64,000 bases of DNA from Gemmatimonadaceae bacterium (GTDB lineage Bacteria; Gemmatimonadota; Gemmatimonadetes; Gemmatimonadales; Gemmatimonadaceae): the NCBI GenBank assembly GCA_036003045.1, contig DASYSS010000017.1, positions 186,001-250,000 on the forward strand, in the 5' to 3' direction. Shown here one piece after another: positions 36,298-45,111 of the stretch. Both the position numbers and the translations under genes were made by a program. The notes under the pieces were generated by a model that worked only from the letters and a program-made list of their open reading frames with translations, had not been told where the DNA came from and did no database searches. Position 1 is the first letter of the stretch, and every line of letters begins with the position of its first letter.

Positions 36298-36313
36298 TGG
36301 GCACCCGGATTGC
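36298..36313 (+). promoter_or_regulatory. Sigma-54-like promoter upstream of the pilin gene
   Basis: GGGCAC, 5 bases, TTGC matches the -24/-12 consensus TGGCAC-N5-TTGC with one mismatch. The expected transcription start is near 36325, 25 bases before the ATG. Pilin genes of many bacteria are RpoN-dependent. Confidence 0.5.
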
Positions 36314-36349
36314 CCTTACAGCGGGCACAACCTGAACGGCATCCTGCCC

Positions 36350-36823
36350 ATGAGCGACATCAAAACTCAGCCCGCCCCGCTACTGGTCGAGCGCGACTCC
36401 GCCCGACAGCGGTTCGCCGGCATTTGCGCCAGTCCGACGCGGACCAGTCGTCGCTCGGGCTTTACGCTGATCGAACTCCTCATCGTGGTCGTGATCATCG
36501 GCATCCTCGCCGCGATCGCGATTCCGAAGTTCCAGGCGACGAAGGGCAAGGCCTTCTACGCCGGTATGCGAGCGGACCTCCGCAACCTCGCGACGGCCGA
36601 AGAGGCGTACTTCTACGATCACGCGAACTACAGCAACGATCTCGACTCGCTGAAGCTCACGGCATCGAACGGCAACGTGGTGACGATCACCGAAAACACC
36701 GCGACCGGTTGGTCCGCGACGTCGCAGAATCCCCAGTCGTGGCCGCACTTCTGTGCCCTGTTCCTCGGCACCGCGGCGGCGGTTGCACCCGCGACCGCAC
36801 AGGGAGTCGTCGCCTGCAATTGA
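36350..36823 (+). CDS. Type IV pilin or pseudopilin major-type subunit
   Basis: 157 aa. The class III signal is clear: SRRSG, then FTLIELLIVVVIIGILAAIA, with cleavage between Gly37 and Phe38 and Glu at mature position 5. The leader of 37 residues is much longer than the usual 6-15, and no later start exists. The mature protein has about 120 residues, a helix continuing to about 85, and a C-terminal cysteine pair (Cys135, Cys156) that could form the D-loop disulfide. The gene stands alone, without pilus assembly genes nearby, and has a sigma-54-type promoter. Pilin versus type II secretion pseudopilin cannot be settled. Confidence 0.88.
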   Translation: MSDIKTQPAPLLVERDSARQRFAGICASPTRTSRRSGFTLIELLIVVVIIGILAAIAIPKFQATKGKAFYAGMRADLRNLATAEEAYFYDHANYSNDLDSLKLTASNGNVVTITENTATGWSATSQNPQSWPHFCALFLGTAAAVAPATAQGVVACN

Positions 36824-36824
36824 C

Positions 36825-36851
36825 GGGAACGCGCGTGTGACGCGCGTTCCC
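36825..36851 (+). terminator. Hairpin after the pilin gene
   Basis: Perfect 11-bp stem GGGAACGCGCG/CGCGCGTTCCC with loop TGTGA, starting directly after the stop codon. There is no T-run, so it is either a weak terminator or an mRNA-stabilising end. Confidence 0.45.
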
Positions 36852-36887
36852 CCGCAGTATCGCGAATTCGAAAAGCGGCGTGACGGA

Positions 36888-37127
36888 ATGATCTTCGCCA
36901 TGGATGGCGGTCTGTGGATGCACCGCCATGTGTGGCGAGGCCGTCGAATGGCGCATCTCGTCTCTACGAATCGCTCGCTGCTCCTCGAGTACGGTGCTGC
37001 CGTGGGCATCGACGCCGAGAGACTGCAGTACAAACCCCTCAAGGATCCGCGCACCGGCATCCGCCGCGACGCATGGCACTGGGACCTCGGCGGTCCCTTT
37101 CTACCGCCGTCTACACCGGCGCGCTGA
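36888..37127 (+). CDS. Small DUF4031-like protein
   Basis: 79 aa. WRGRRMAHLVSTNRSLLLEY followed by AAVGIDAERLQYKPLKDPRTGIRRDAWHWDLG resembles DUF4031 (xWRGRxxxHLxxDxxxELHxFA ... HYDL). Function unknown. A GTG at 36837 would add 17 residues but lies in the hairpin loop after the pilin gene, so 36888 is preferred. Its end overlaps the convergent acyltransferase gene by 17 bases. Confidence 0.6.
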   Translation: MIFAMDGGLWMHRHVWRGRRMAHLVSTNRSLLLEYGAAVGIDAERLQYKPLKDPRTGIRRDAWHWDLGGPFLPPSTPAR

Positions 37128-38541
37128 CCGCTCCGGCGGCGCCGTCGATCCCACCAAGTTCTCGATCGATTCCTCGCATGTCGTCGCGCAACGAAGCGAA
37201 CTCGCGCGCGAATCGCTCACGCAGCATCGGCTCGCGCCGAAAGACCAGGAATGCCCGCGCGCGTCGCCGTGTCCGGCCGAGTCGATCTCGGAACCAGAAG
37301 TTGATGTCCGCCGCGATTGGAAGACTGACGAGATAGATGAGCGCGGCGCGCCATCCCAGTAGCCAGTCGACGAACAGTGACTGCGCGATGTAAGTGACCA
37401 ACACGAACACGGCGCCGCCGACTACCGCCCGCATCGCCGGATCCGCGTTGTCGCCCCCAGGTCTCGCGGCGACCGCACGAGCTGCCCGAAACGGCAGCCA
37501 GTGATTCAAGCCTCCCCAAAAAGCGATTGGCCCGCCGATGAGGAGAATCCACCCTTCTCGCACCACGAAGCGCGCGCCGGCCGCCGCGTCAAGTCGGATG
37601 TTCACATCCTCGAGTCGCAGACCGCGATCCGAGATTTCGCGTTGCAGCTCGTCGAGACGTGCGACGATTCGCTCTGCGCGCGCGCGCGCGTCGGCCGGCG
37701 CACCCGGAAGCCGCGCTGTCAGAACGTCGATGCGCTTTGCGATCGCCGTGTCGACGCCAAGTGGGCGTTCGCCCGCCCCGATCGTCGGCTCCTCCCCGAG
37801 AACCGCCGCGATCGACGAAACGAGCCGGACTGCGCGCGCCGCGTCGTCGATGGTCGAGTAGTTCAAGGTCAACGCGCGTAGGCGAGCCTCGATTTCGGCG
37901 GTCAGCGCGTCGGCTTGAGGAACGCCGGGCGGCGATTGCCACTCGTCGACGACAAGCGGCTCGCCGACTTCGGCGAACACTCGAGTGCGAGGAGACTGCT
38001 TGCGTTCGAAGGTCAAACCAATCGGAACGATCGCGAGCCCCGGCACGTCGCCTGACTCGCGTGCCGAGAGAGCCATTCGGGCCGCGCCCGTTTTGAGCGG
38101 GCCCAAAGACGGCGCATCGGTCGATCTTCCTTCGGGGAAGATCAGCACCGTTCCGCCACGCTGAAGCGCGGCATGCACGGCCCGGAACGTCGCACGGTTG
38201 CGCGCGGCGTCCAGGCCGCCGGTAGAACGCTCGTCACTCGCTCGTCGCAGCGGAACGACGCCGACCCATCGCAACAGCGTGTTGGCGACCGGGTTCTGGA
38301 AGATCGTTGCCTTCGCGGTTATCAGCACTCGTCGCGGAACGACCCACGCGACGACGAGCGCGTCGACCAAGGCGTTTGGATGGTTCACGACCAGCAGCAG
38401 CGGACGGCGTTTCGGGATGCGCTCGACACCGGCGACGTCAATGCTGCTGTAGAACCATCGAAGCGCGATCCCGGCGAGGGCGCGCAGCAACGCGTAGATC
38501 ACTCGAAGAACACCCCGTCTCCCTCCTTCCCGACGGCACAT
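37111..38541 (-). CDS. PlsC-type acyltransferase with membrane C-terminal domain
   Basis: 476 aa. The N-terminal half is a phospholipid/glycerol acyltransferase: catalytic NHPNALVD (NHxxxxD), FPEGRSTDAPSLGPLKTGAARMA and VPIGLTFERKQ. The C-terminal half has a coiled region (ARAERIVARLDELQREI) and about three transmembrane segments (WILLIGGPIAFWGGLNHWL, AVVGGAVFVLVTYIAQSLFV, ALIYLVSLPIAADI). It probably acylates lysophosphatidic acid or a related lipid. The start is uncertain: the ATG at 38541 is used, GTG 38502 is possible, and an AAGGAGG lies between them. Confidence 0.83.
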   Translation of the reverse strand: MCRREGGRRGVLRVIYALLRALAGIALRWFYSSIDVAGVERIPKRRPLLLVVNHPNALVDALVVAWVVPRRVLITAKATIFQNPVANTLLRWVGVVPLRRASDERSTGGLDAARNRATFRAVHAALQRGGTVLIFPEGRSTDAPSLGPLKTGAARMALSARESGDVPGLAIVPIGLTFERKQSPRTRVFAEVGEPLVVDEWQSPPGVPQADALTAEIEARLRALTLNYSTIDDAARAVRLVSSIAAVLGEEPTIGAGERPLGVDTAIAKRIDVLTARLPGAPADARARAERIVARLDELQREISDRGLRLEDVNIRLDAAAGARFVVREGWILLIGGPIAFWGGLNHWLPFRAARAVAARPGGDNADPAMRAVVGGAVFVLVTYIAQSLFVDWLLGWRAALIYLVSLPIAADINFWFRDRLGRTRRRARAFLVFRREPMLRERFAREFASLRDDMRGIDRELGGIDGAAGAVSAPV

Positions 38542-38717
38542 CGGTCCGGTCAGCGGGCCGCAAAGCGGCGCCGAGATGACGCGCGAACCGGACGGCGCGG
38601 TACATCGTCCCAATTCCAGGGTAGCTCGCACCCCGGCCGATCACGATACGTCGCGTGACGTAGATGCTTTGCGGCTTCGCCGTTGACGCGGCCTGAAGCG
38701 GGTCCAAATTACGTGGA

Positions 38718-39614
38718 ATGAAGCGGTTCCGCCGCATCGCCGCCGTGATCGTCTGCGCCGCCGTCGCGGCGCTCGCCTGCCGACGTGAGAAGCCCATCGC
38801 GGTTTCGGATTCGACATCCGCTCGGCCGGCCCCCGCATCCGATACCACCGCGGCACGCACGCCCTCGACTTGGGATCCAAGCGCGGGAGCGCTACTCCTC
38901 GTCGCCACCGATTCGCCTACCAAGGCGCTTGTAGTTCTTCCAACCGAAAGCGACACGACGCCGATCGCGACGATTCCCCATCCTGCGAGCGTTACACTCT
39001 TCGGTCGCGGAGGAAATGTCCAGACCGCGGACCTCACGAGCGTACGAGACACGCTTGGGTGCCTCGTCGCGCCGCTGACCGCGGCTCCGCCGCCGCATCC
39101 GTGGAACGTCGGATTCGTCGGCGGGGTGATCACGCCGCTCGCCGTGGACTCGGCGGCGTCGGTCGATCACGCGGATTCGGCCGTATTCGTGGCGTGGTTG
39201 ACTCGCCTGGCGTCGGCGTTGCCGAACGATCCGGCGGGCCGATTCTCCGGCCTGCCGTTCGTCGTTCAGAGTCTCTGGCGCTTTTCAGTTCCCGACGGTC
39301 CGACCGTCGTTGTCGGCTCGCTCGTGCGGCAGATCAACCAAGAGGCGACGCCGCTGCAAGAGCGGACGTTCATCGTCGGCGAGCGGCGCGGAGCCGACAC
39401 GACCTTCACCATGGGCTACGCCGAGCGCTCCTACGGACAGGAGGAGACCGTCGAAAGCCGTGAGTTGATCGCGGCTCTCTTGGCCGGCGACACGAAGACG
39501 CCGACCCTGGTGCTGGCGCGCGACTATGGCGACGACAACGCCTACAGTCTGGTCGAGCGCGGCGCCGACGGCCGCTGGCGCAACCGCTGGACCAGCCGTC
39601 GTCGCCACTGCTGA
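38718..39614 (+). CDS. Predicted lipoprotein of unknown function
   Basis: 298 aa. The basic N-terminus and hydrophobic stretch end in a plausible lipobox (ALAC, Cys21), followed by a Ser/Thr/Ala/Pro-rich linker (25-55). The remainder is beta-rich, with no family that I recognise (WNVGFVGGVITPLAVDS, LPFVVQSLWRFSVPDGPTVV, EERTFIVGERRG-type strands). An inverted repeat TACGTC-GCGT-GACGTA lies at 38647-38662 upstream. It ends 18 bases from the convergent transporter operon. Confidence 0.7.
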   Translation: MKRFRRIAAVIVCAAVAALACRREKPIAVSDSTSARPAPASDTTAARTPSTWDPSAGALLLVATDSPTKALVVLPTESDTTPIATIPHPASVTLFGRGGNVQTADLTSVRDTLGCLVAPLTAAPPPHPWNVGFVGGVITPLAVDSAASVDHADSAVFVAWLTRLASALPNDPAGRFSGLPFVVQSLWRFSVPDGPTVVVGSLVRQINQEATPLQERTFIVGERRGADTTFTMGYAERSYGQEETVESRELIAALLAGDTKTPTLVLARDYGDDNAYSLVERGADGRWRNRWTSRRRHC

Positions 39615-39632
39615 CGACAGCGCGCTCGTCGC

Positions 39633-40547
39633 TCACGCATCGTCAACTCTGGCCAGCGCCGCGGGCGCGCCGACTCGCCCCGCGACTCCGGCGAGACCGA
39701 CGAGTGTGAGCACGTACGGTATCGCCAGCGCCAGCTGATAGGGAATTCCAAGGCCAAGCGACTGCACCAGGAATTGCAGCGCGCTCGCCGCACCGAAAAT
39801 GAGGGATGCAAGTGCGACCCCGGCGGGGTGCCATCGTCCGAGCACCACGATCGCGATCGCCACGAAGCCTCGGCCGGCGGACATCCCTTCGGCGAACGTT
39901 CCCGCCTGCGCCAGAACGAGCGTGGCCCCGGCGAGTCCCCCCGTCGCGCCTCCAAACAGAATGGCCAACCAACGATAGCGCCCTACCGGCACGCCGGCCG
40001 CGCGCGCCGCGGCTGGCGATTCGCCGATGGCGCGCAGCGACAACCCATCGCCCCGCCGGTACAACCACCACCAAAGAAGTGGAATGAGTAGATATGAAAC
40101 GTAGGTCACCACCGGCTGGTCGAAAAGACCGTGGCCGAGGATCGGGATCCGGGATAGCACCGGAATCGCGACCGGTCCCGTCGTTGGAATCGACAGGGCC
40201 GCCCCTTGCGCCCCGTAGAACGCGCGATAGAGCGTTCCGGTCGCGCCAAACGCGAGCAACGTGACCGCGGTGCCAGTGATGATCTGATCGGCCCGCAACC
40301 CGACCGCGAATACGGCGAAGACCGCGGCCGTCAGGATTCCGCAGGCCACACCTGCGATGAATCCGCCCGCCAATCCGCCATGCGTCGCTCCGGCGAGCGC
40401 GCCGAACGCGCCGAAAAGGACGACACCTTCGAGACTGATGTTGATCACGCCGGCGCGCTCGACCACCAATTCGCCCAGCGCCGCCAGCGCAAGCGGCGTC
40501 GCCGTCCGCACCGACGAGGCGAGAAATGCGTCGCCTAACGAGATCAC
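39633..40547 (-). CDS. ABC transporter permease (nucleoside/BMP type), second subunit
   Basis: 304 aa, 8-9 hydrophobic segments, BPD_transp_2 family. The conserved ERAGVINISLEGVVLFGAF and the loop GESPAAARAAGVPVGRYR are typical of the NupQ/YufQ-type permease. The GTG start at 40547 overlaps the upstream permease stop (GTGA). It is the last gene of the operon. Confidence 0.9.
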   Translation of the reverse strand: MISLGDAFLASSVRTATPLALAALGELVVERAGVINISLEGVVLFGAFGALAGATHGGLAGGFIAGVACGILTAAVFAVFAVGLRADQIITGTAVTLLAFGATGTLYRAFYGAQGAALSIPTTGPVAIPVLSRIPILGHGLFDQPVVTYVSYLLIPLLWWWLYRRGDGLSLRAIGESPAAARAAGVPVGRYRWLAILFGGATGGLAGATLVLAQAGTFAEGMSAGRGFVAIAIVVLGRWHPAGVALASLIFGAASALQFLVQSLGLGIPYQLALAIPYVLTLVGLAGVAGRVGAPAALARVDDA

Positions 40548-41605
40548 GGCGCGTCCCCCGCCCTCGCCGCGCGTCCGCCCATTTCGCGACCGATGCGGGC
40601 GCGGTCGGCCGCCACCATGACGAGGATGACGCTCGCCTCGACGACGGACACGACGACGGACGGAACGCCGGCATCGCGCTGCATCGCTGTTGCTCCGGCC
40701 TCCAAGGCGCCGAACACAATGCCAGTTCCCAACACGGCCAGCGCGTCGAGTCTCGCCAACAGGGCGACGGCGATCGCCGTGTACCCAAAGCCCGGCGAGA
40801 TGTTCTCGTACAGGGCGTATGTCACTCCGGAGACTTCCACCGCTCCGGCGAGTCCGGCGAGCGCGCCGCTCAGCACGAAGGCACCGGTCGTCACACGACG
40901 AACGTCGATTCCGCCGGCCGATCTCGCCGCATCCGGATTCGCTCCGGCGACGCGCGCGCGAAAACCCGCCGCGGTATACCGGAGAGCCCACCAGCAGATT
41001 ACGCAGGCCGCGCAGGCGAGCGCGAACCCGACGTGCAGACGCGTCGTCGTGCCGAAACGCGGCAGTTGCGCCGCGGCCACGAAGGTCGCAGTCTGCGGAT
41101 AGATGTGCGTCGGCTCCTGCAGCGGCCCTCGCACCAAGTACGAAACGAGATACGCGGCGACGAAGTTCAGCATGATCGTGCTGATCACTTCTAGAACGTG
41201 AAATCGGGCGCGCAACACTGCGGCAATCCACGCCCACACCGCACCCGCGATGCTACCGCCGACCAGCAGGCAGATCACCAATGCCCATGACGGCGCTCGC
41301 GATGCGGTTAGCGCGATCGCGCTCGCCGCCGCCGCTCCGGTCAGGAATTGTCCCTCGGCCCCGATGTTGAACACGCCGGACTGAAAGGCGAGAGCGACCG
41401 CCAGTCCGGTCAGAATCAACGGCGTGGCGCGAACCAATGTTCCCGACCCGAATGCGTACCACGAACCGAACGACCCGTTCACGAGGGCGCGCGCGGCGCG
41501 CGAAACGTCGAACCCCAGCGCGACGAGCGTGAACGCGGTTCCGGCGACGATCGCGATCACGAGCCCGGGCGCGATCCAACGGGCTCGTCCCGCGGTGACG
41601 CTCAC
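40544..41605 (-). CDS. ABC transporter permease (nucleoside/BMP type), first subunit
   Basis: 353 aa with about nine transmembrane helices. FQSGVFNIGAEGQFLTGA and HVLEVISTIMLNFVAAYL are hallmark segments of the NupP/YufP-type subunit. It pairs with the next gene to form the channel. The GTG start at 41605 has a GAGGCGAGG-like ribosome site. This is the only junction in the operon with a gap (22 bases after the MFS gene). Confidence 0.9.
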   Translation of the reverse strand: MSVTAGRARWIAPGLVIAIVAGTAFTLVALGFDVSRAARALVNGSFGSWYAFGSGTLVRATPLILTGLAVALAFQSGVFNIGAEGQFLTGAAAASAIALTASRAPSWALVICLLVGGSIAGAVWAWIAAVLRARFHVLEVISTIMLNFVAAYLVSYLVRGPLQEPTHIYPQTATFVAAAQLPRFGTTTRLHVGFALACAACVICWWALRYTAAGFRARVAGANPDAARSAGGIDVRRVTTGAFVLSGALAGLAGAVEVSGVTYALYENISPGFGYTAIAVALLARLDALAVLGTGIVFGALEAGATAMQRDAGVPSVVVSVVEASVILVMVAADRARIGREMGGRAARAGDAP

Positions 41606-41627
41606 CGGCTGGCCTCGCCTCGACTCG

Positions 41628-42845
41628 TCATGCGGGTTCTCGGCGGGCCCGCGCGAGCCGGCGAATCGCCGCGATACCGGCGGCGGGGCCCATCGCGAGC
41701 ATGGGGAACGCCCAACGCCAGCCGACCACACCGACGACCGGCGGCACGAGCTGGATCGATACCATGGTCAATAGAAATCCGAGTGATGTCTGTACAGTGA
41801 GCGCGGTGCCGACGGCGTGCGGCGGGACAGCCTCGGTGACGAGCGTGCTGAATTGCGCGGAGTCGGCGATCACGAAGAAACCCCACGAGAGCGCCAACGG
41901 AGCCAGTAGCCAGAGCGAGTGTCCGAACGCGGCGGGGCTGAGCAGCGCACAGGTTCCGCTCAAAGCCATCGCGACCATGACCAGCCGCTCGCGCCCACGC
42001 GCGTCCGCTTCCAGGCCGCCCCAGACGCAACCGATTCCGCCGATGGCGATGGTGCCGAACGCGATGAGCGACGCCAATTCGGGCGACACTCTCCCGCTCT
42101 CCGCAACGAGGCTCGCGCCGATGAACGACGGGATCCACGTCCAGAACGAGTACAATTCGAACATGTGTCCGAGATAGCCGCCGGTCGCCAGACGCCACTC
42201 GCGACGCGAGAGAACGTTTTGGACGAGGCTCCATGAAAAGGGCCTCGGCGCGAACGGAAACGGGCCATCTGAATAGCCCACCCCGACCAGCAACGCTGCG
42301 ACGATTGCGCAACCGGAAGCGGTGAGCACGACCGCCGCCGGACCGGCGCTCGGAATCGCGTGAACGAGGTAGGGCGTCGCTTTCCCCACGGTCAGCGCCC
42401 CGACCACCGTGCCAATCGCCAATCCGCGGCGCGAACGAAACCACGTTGCCGCCATCTTCATCGCCGGCGGATAGACACCGGCGAGGGCCATCCCCGTCGC
42501 GAAGCGCAGAGCGAGCGCCGCGGCGAAGCTGCCGGCAACGACCACGCCCGCGTTCACCGTCGCGCCAATGAGCGCGGCGACGGCGAAGTACACCTTCGAC
42601 GGAATGACGTCGGCGAGGTTGAGAAGCGCCGCGATCGCCGTACCGACGACGAATCCGAGTTGCACGGTCGTCGTGAGCCACGCGGCCTGACTCGTGGAAA
42701 GATTCCAGCGCGCCGCCAGCTGCGGCGCTACCGCGCTCGCCGCGAACCACAACGACATTCCCAGTAATTCGGCGGACGCGAGCAGCGCGAGCGCCCGCCA
42801 CCGCCGCGCGTCGTCGTCGACCGCCGAATAGACCGCTGTCGTCAC
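41628..42845 (-). CDS. Major facilitator superfamily transporter
   Basis: 405 aa, about 12 transmembrane segments in two halves. The start reads RWRALALLASAELLGMSLWF, and the MFS loop 2-3 region is IPSKVYFAVAALIGATVNAG. It resembles the CynX/NimT-like or NarK-like group only loosely; the substrate is unknown. The GTG start overlaps the ATPase stop (GTGA), which places it firmly inside an ABC nucleoside operon between ATPase and permeases. Confidence 0.87.
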   Translation of the reverse strand: MTTAVYSAVDDDARRWRALALLASAELLGMSLWFAASAVAPQLAARWNLSTSQAAWLTTTVQLGFVVGTAIAALLNLADVIPSKVYFAVAALIGATVNAGVVVAGSFAAALALRFATGMALAGVYPPAMKMAATWFRSRRGLAIGTVVGALTVGKATPYLVHAIPSAGPAAVVLTASGCAIVAALLVGVGYSDGPFPFAPRPFSWSLVQNVLSRREWRLATGGYLGHMFELYSFWTWIPSFIGASLVAESGRVSPELASLIAFGTIAIGGIGCVWGGLEADARGRERLVMVAMALSGTCALLSPAAFGHSLWLLAPLALSWGFFVIADSAQFSTLVTEAVPPHAVGTALTVQTSLGFLLTMVSIQLVPPVVGVVGWRWAFPMLAMGPAAGIAAIRRLARARREPA

Positions 42846-44320
42846 GCGACGCCGAGCATGGCGCGACCAACCGACTCGCGATCGCCTGCGACCTCGCGAA
42901 GCGAGCCGGCGTGCATCACCACCACTCGATCGGCCAGCGCCAATACCTCGTCGAGATCGCTCGAGTGGAGCACGACCGCGGCGCCGGCGTCGGCGGCCCA
43001 TCGCAGACGCGCGTGCACATCTCGCGTCGCTCGAATGTCGAGGCCTCGCGTCGGATTCTCGGCGACCACGAGCTCGGGAGCATCGGACAGCTCTCGGGCG
43101 AGAACCAGCTTCTGCTGATTGCCCCCGGACAGGGCACGCGCCTTCTCGGAGGCGCCGCGACCTCGGACGTCGAATTCGCGCAGGGCCGTCTCGGCCGCTG
43201 CTCGCTCGGTTCTCCAGCTGATGCGTCCGCGGCGCCTCCCCATTCCGCGCAGGGCCAAGTTTTCGGCGAGCGAGAAATCCAAAACAAGGCCCTCACGCTG
43301 CCGATCTTCCGGAACGAATCCGATTTTCGGCGGCAGTTTAACCTGACCTCGCGAGACCGCCGTTCGCGCGGCCAGAACGCGCAGCAATGCGTGCTGGCCC
43401 GAGCCCTCGACGGCCGCGATGCCGAGGATCTCGCCAGCGCGGACTACCAAGGTCGCGTCCCGGACCAGAGCGACGTGTCGCTCGTCCTGCACCCAGACGC
43501 GAGTCAGTCGCGCGATTTCTTCTTTACCGAGCGATGAGGATTCGCGCTCAGGACCTCCTCGCTTTGGTGCCACCTCGCCCGTCATTTCTTCGCCGAGCAG
43601 TGACGTGGCGAGAGAGCGCTCGTCGACGGCGCCTGCCGCAGCATTGGCGACCAGGGCACCGCGGCGAAGAACCGTCACTTCATCGGCGATCGCGAGTGCC
43701 TCCCGAAGCCGATGCGTGATGAGGACGACGCTGCCGCCGCGGTCGGCGAACTGACGGAGCCACGCGAGCAGATCCGCCGCTTCCGCCGGAGCCAGAACTG
43801 CCGTCGGCTCGTCGAGCAAGAGCGTCGTCGCGTCTCGCGCCAGCGCCTTGACGATCTCGAGCCGCTGCTGCGCGCCAACCGGGAGCGATCCGGCGAGCGC
43901 GCCGGCGTCGAGCGCCAACCCGGTACGTTTGCCGATCGCGCTCACCACCTCCGCGGCGCGATCGGCTCGAAAGGCGCCGCGTCGTCCGAGCGCGACGTTC
44001 TCCGCGACCGTCATCGCGGGCACGTTGGTGAAATGCTGATGGACCATGCCGATGCCTGCGGCCATCGCCGCGGCAGGTGACGAAATCGCGCGCGGCGGAT
44101 CCCCCGCAACCACGGTCCCGGAGTCCGCGCTGACGAGACCGAACGCCGTGCCGACGAGCGTTGATTTGCCCGCTCCGTTCTCCCCAAGCAGCGCGTGCAC
44201 CGTTCCACGACGAACGCGAAACGACACGTCGCGCAGCGCCTGCGTGGTGCCGAATTGCTTCGATACGCTGGTGAGCGCCAGCGCGATGTTCTCCGATCGC
44301 GACTCGGCGTCGTTGGTCAC
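42842..44320 (-). CDS. Nucleoside/sugar ABC transporter ATP-binding protein (two ABC domains)
   Basis: 492 aa with tandem ABC domains. The first has Walker A GENGAGKST, signature LPVGAQQRLEIVKAL and Walker B TLLLDEPTAVL. The second has a degenerate Walker A (AVEGSGQHAL), signature LSGGNQQKLVLA and ENPTRGLD. This asymmetry is the rule in RbsA/YufO-type ATPases. The GTG start overlaps the Nif3-like stop. Confidence 0.93.
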   Translation of the reverse strand: MTNDAESRSENIALALTSVSKQFGTTQALRDVSFRVRRGTVHALLGENGAGKSTLVGTAFGLVSADSGTVVAGDPPRAISSPAAAMAAGIGMVHQHFTNVPAMTVAENVALGRRGAFRADRAAEVVSAIGKRTGLALDAGALAGSLPVGAQQRLEIVKALARDATTLLLDEPTAVLAPAEAADLLAWLRQFADRGGSVVLITHRLREALAIADEVTVLRRGALVANAAAGAVDERSLATSLLGEEMTGEVAPKRGGPERESSSLGKEEIARLTRVWVQDERHVALVRDATLVVRAGEILGIAAVEGSGQHALLRVLAARTAVSRGQVKLPPKIGFVPEDRQREGLVLDFSLAENLALRGMGRRRGRISWRTERAAAETALREFDVRGRGASEKARALSGGNQQKLVLARELSDAPELVVAENPTRGLDIRATRDVHARLRWAADAGAAVVLHSSDLDEVLALADRVVVMHAGSLREVAGDRESVGRAMLGVA

Positions 44321-45111
44321 AAGCCGCTGGGAACGTCGATGAACAGGGCCGACAGGTCGCCGCCGAAGTGCGAGACGACTTCGTCGGCGAGCGCGCGAAC
44401 GCCGAGGGTCTCGGTTGCGTAGTGACCCGCATACATCACCACGATTCCCAACTCCGCTGCTTCAACGGCGGTGTGGTGCGGACCCTCGCCGACGATGAGT
44501 GTATCGAGACCGCGTCTGGCTGCCTCTCGCAAGCTCGCGGAGTCGGCTCCCGATCCGGTGCAGATTCCCCATCGGCGCGTGACTCTCGTCGCATCGAACG
44601 GTGTGACGACGAGCGTGCCGCGAAACTCGCGCGCCAGCTCACCAGCTTTCTCTGCCAACGTGCGTGTCGGGACCTCGTCCGACCCGCTGAGCCCGACGTC
44701 GATCGTTTGATATCGAACGAAGCCGCCGCTCGGAGTCAGCCCGAGCCGGTGGGCGAGCAACGCGTTGTTCCCCAGTCGCGGATGGACGTCGAGAGGAAGG
44801 TGCGCCGAGTAGACGGCGATGTCATTCTCCAGAAGCGCCCGCAGTCGTTCGTAGCGGTGACCCGTGACCGGCTGGGCGCCGCTCCAGAACATGCCATGGT
44901 GAATGATCAGGAGCTTCGCCCCGGCGGCGATCGTTTCGCGCACCGTCGCCGAGGAGAAGTCGACGGCCGCCGAAATTCGCGCGATTGGCCCGGTGTTGGC
45001 GACCTGCACGCCGTTTAGCGCGTTTGGGTAGTCGGGAATCGTCGCGAGATCGAGTGTCGTGTCGAGAAATTCCGCGATCGCCGCGAGCGGCACGCCGTGG
45101 CTAACGCTCAT
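44317..45111 (-). CDS. Nif3-like dinuclear metal-center protein
   Basis: 264 aa, NIF3/YbgI family. Metal ligands are seen in LLIIHHGMFW (His pair), the SAHLPLDVHPRLGNN segment and near the C-terminus in GEGPHHTAVEAAELGIVVMYAGHYATE. Proposed roles for the family include GTP cyclohydrolase I-type chemistry, but its function is unsettled. It lacks the central PII-like insert of longer members. It overlaps bmp upstream (ATGA) and the ATPase downstream (GTGA). Confidence 0.9.
   Translation of the reverse strand: MSVSHGVPLAAIAEFLDTTLDLATIPDYPNALNGVQVANTGPIARISAAVDFSSATVRETIAAGAKLLIIHHGMFWSGAQPVTGHRYERLRALLENDIAVYSAHLPLDVHPRLGNNALLAHRLGLTPSGGFVRYQTIDVGLSGSDEVPTRTLAEKAGELAREFRGTLVVTPFDATRVTRRWGICTGSGADSASLREAARRGLDTLIVGEGPHHTAVEAAELGIVVMYAGHYATETLGVRALADEVVSHFGGDLSALFIDVPSGL

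Noticed and set aside
41602-42870. Second minus-strand frame over the MFS transporter
   Set aside because: Its product is Arg/Gly-rich and not hydrophobic, whereas the other frame gives 12 membrane helices.
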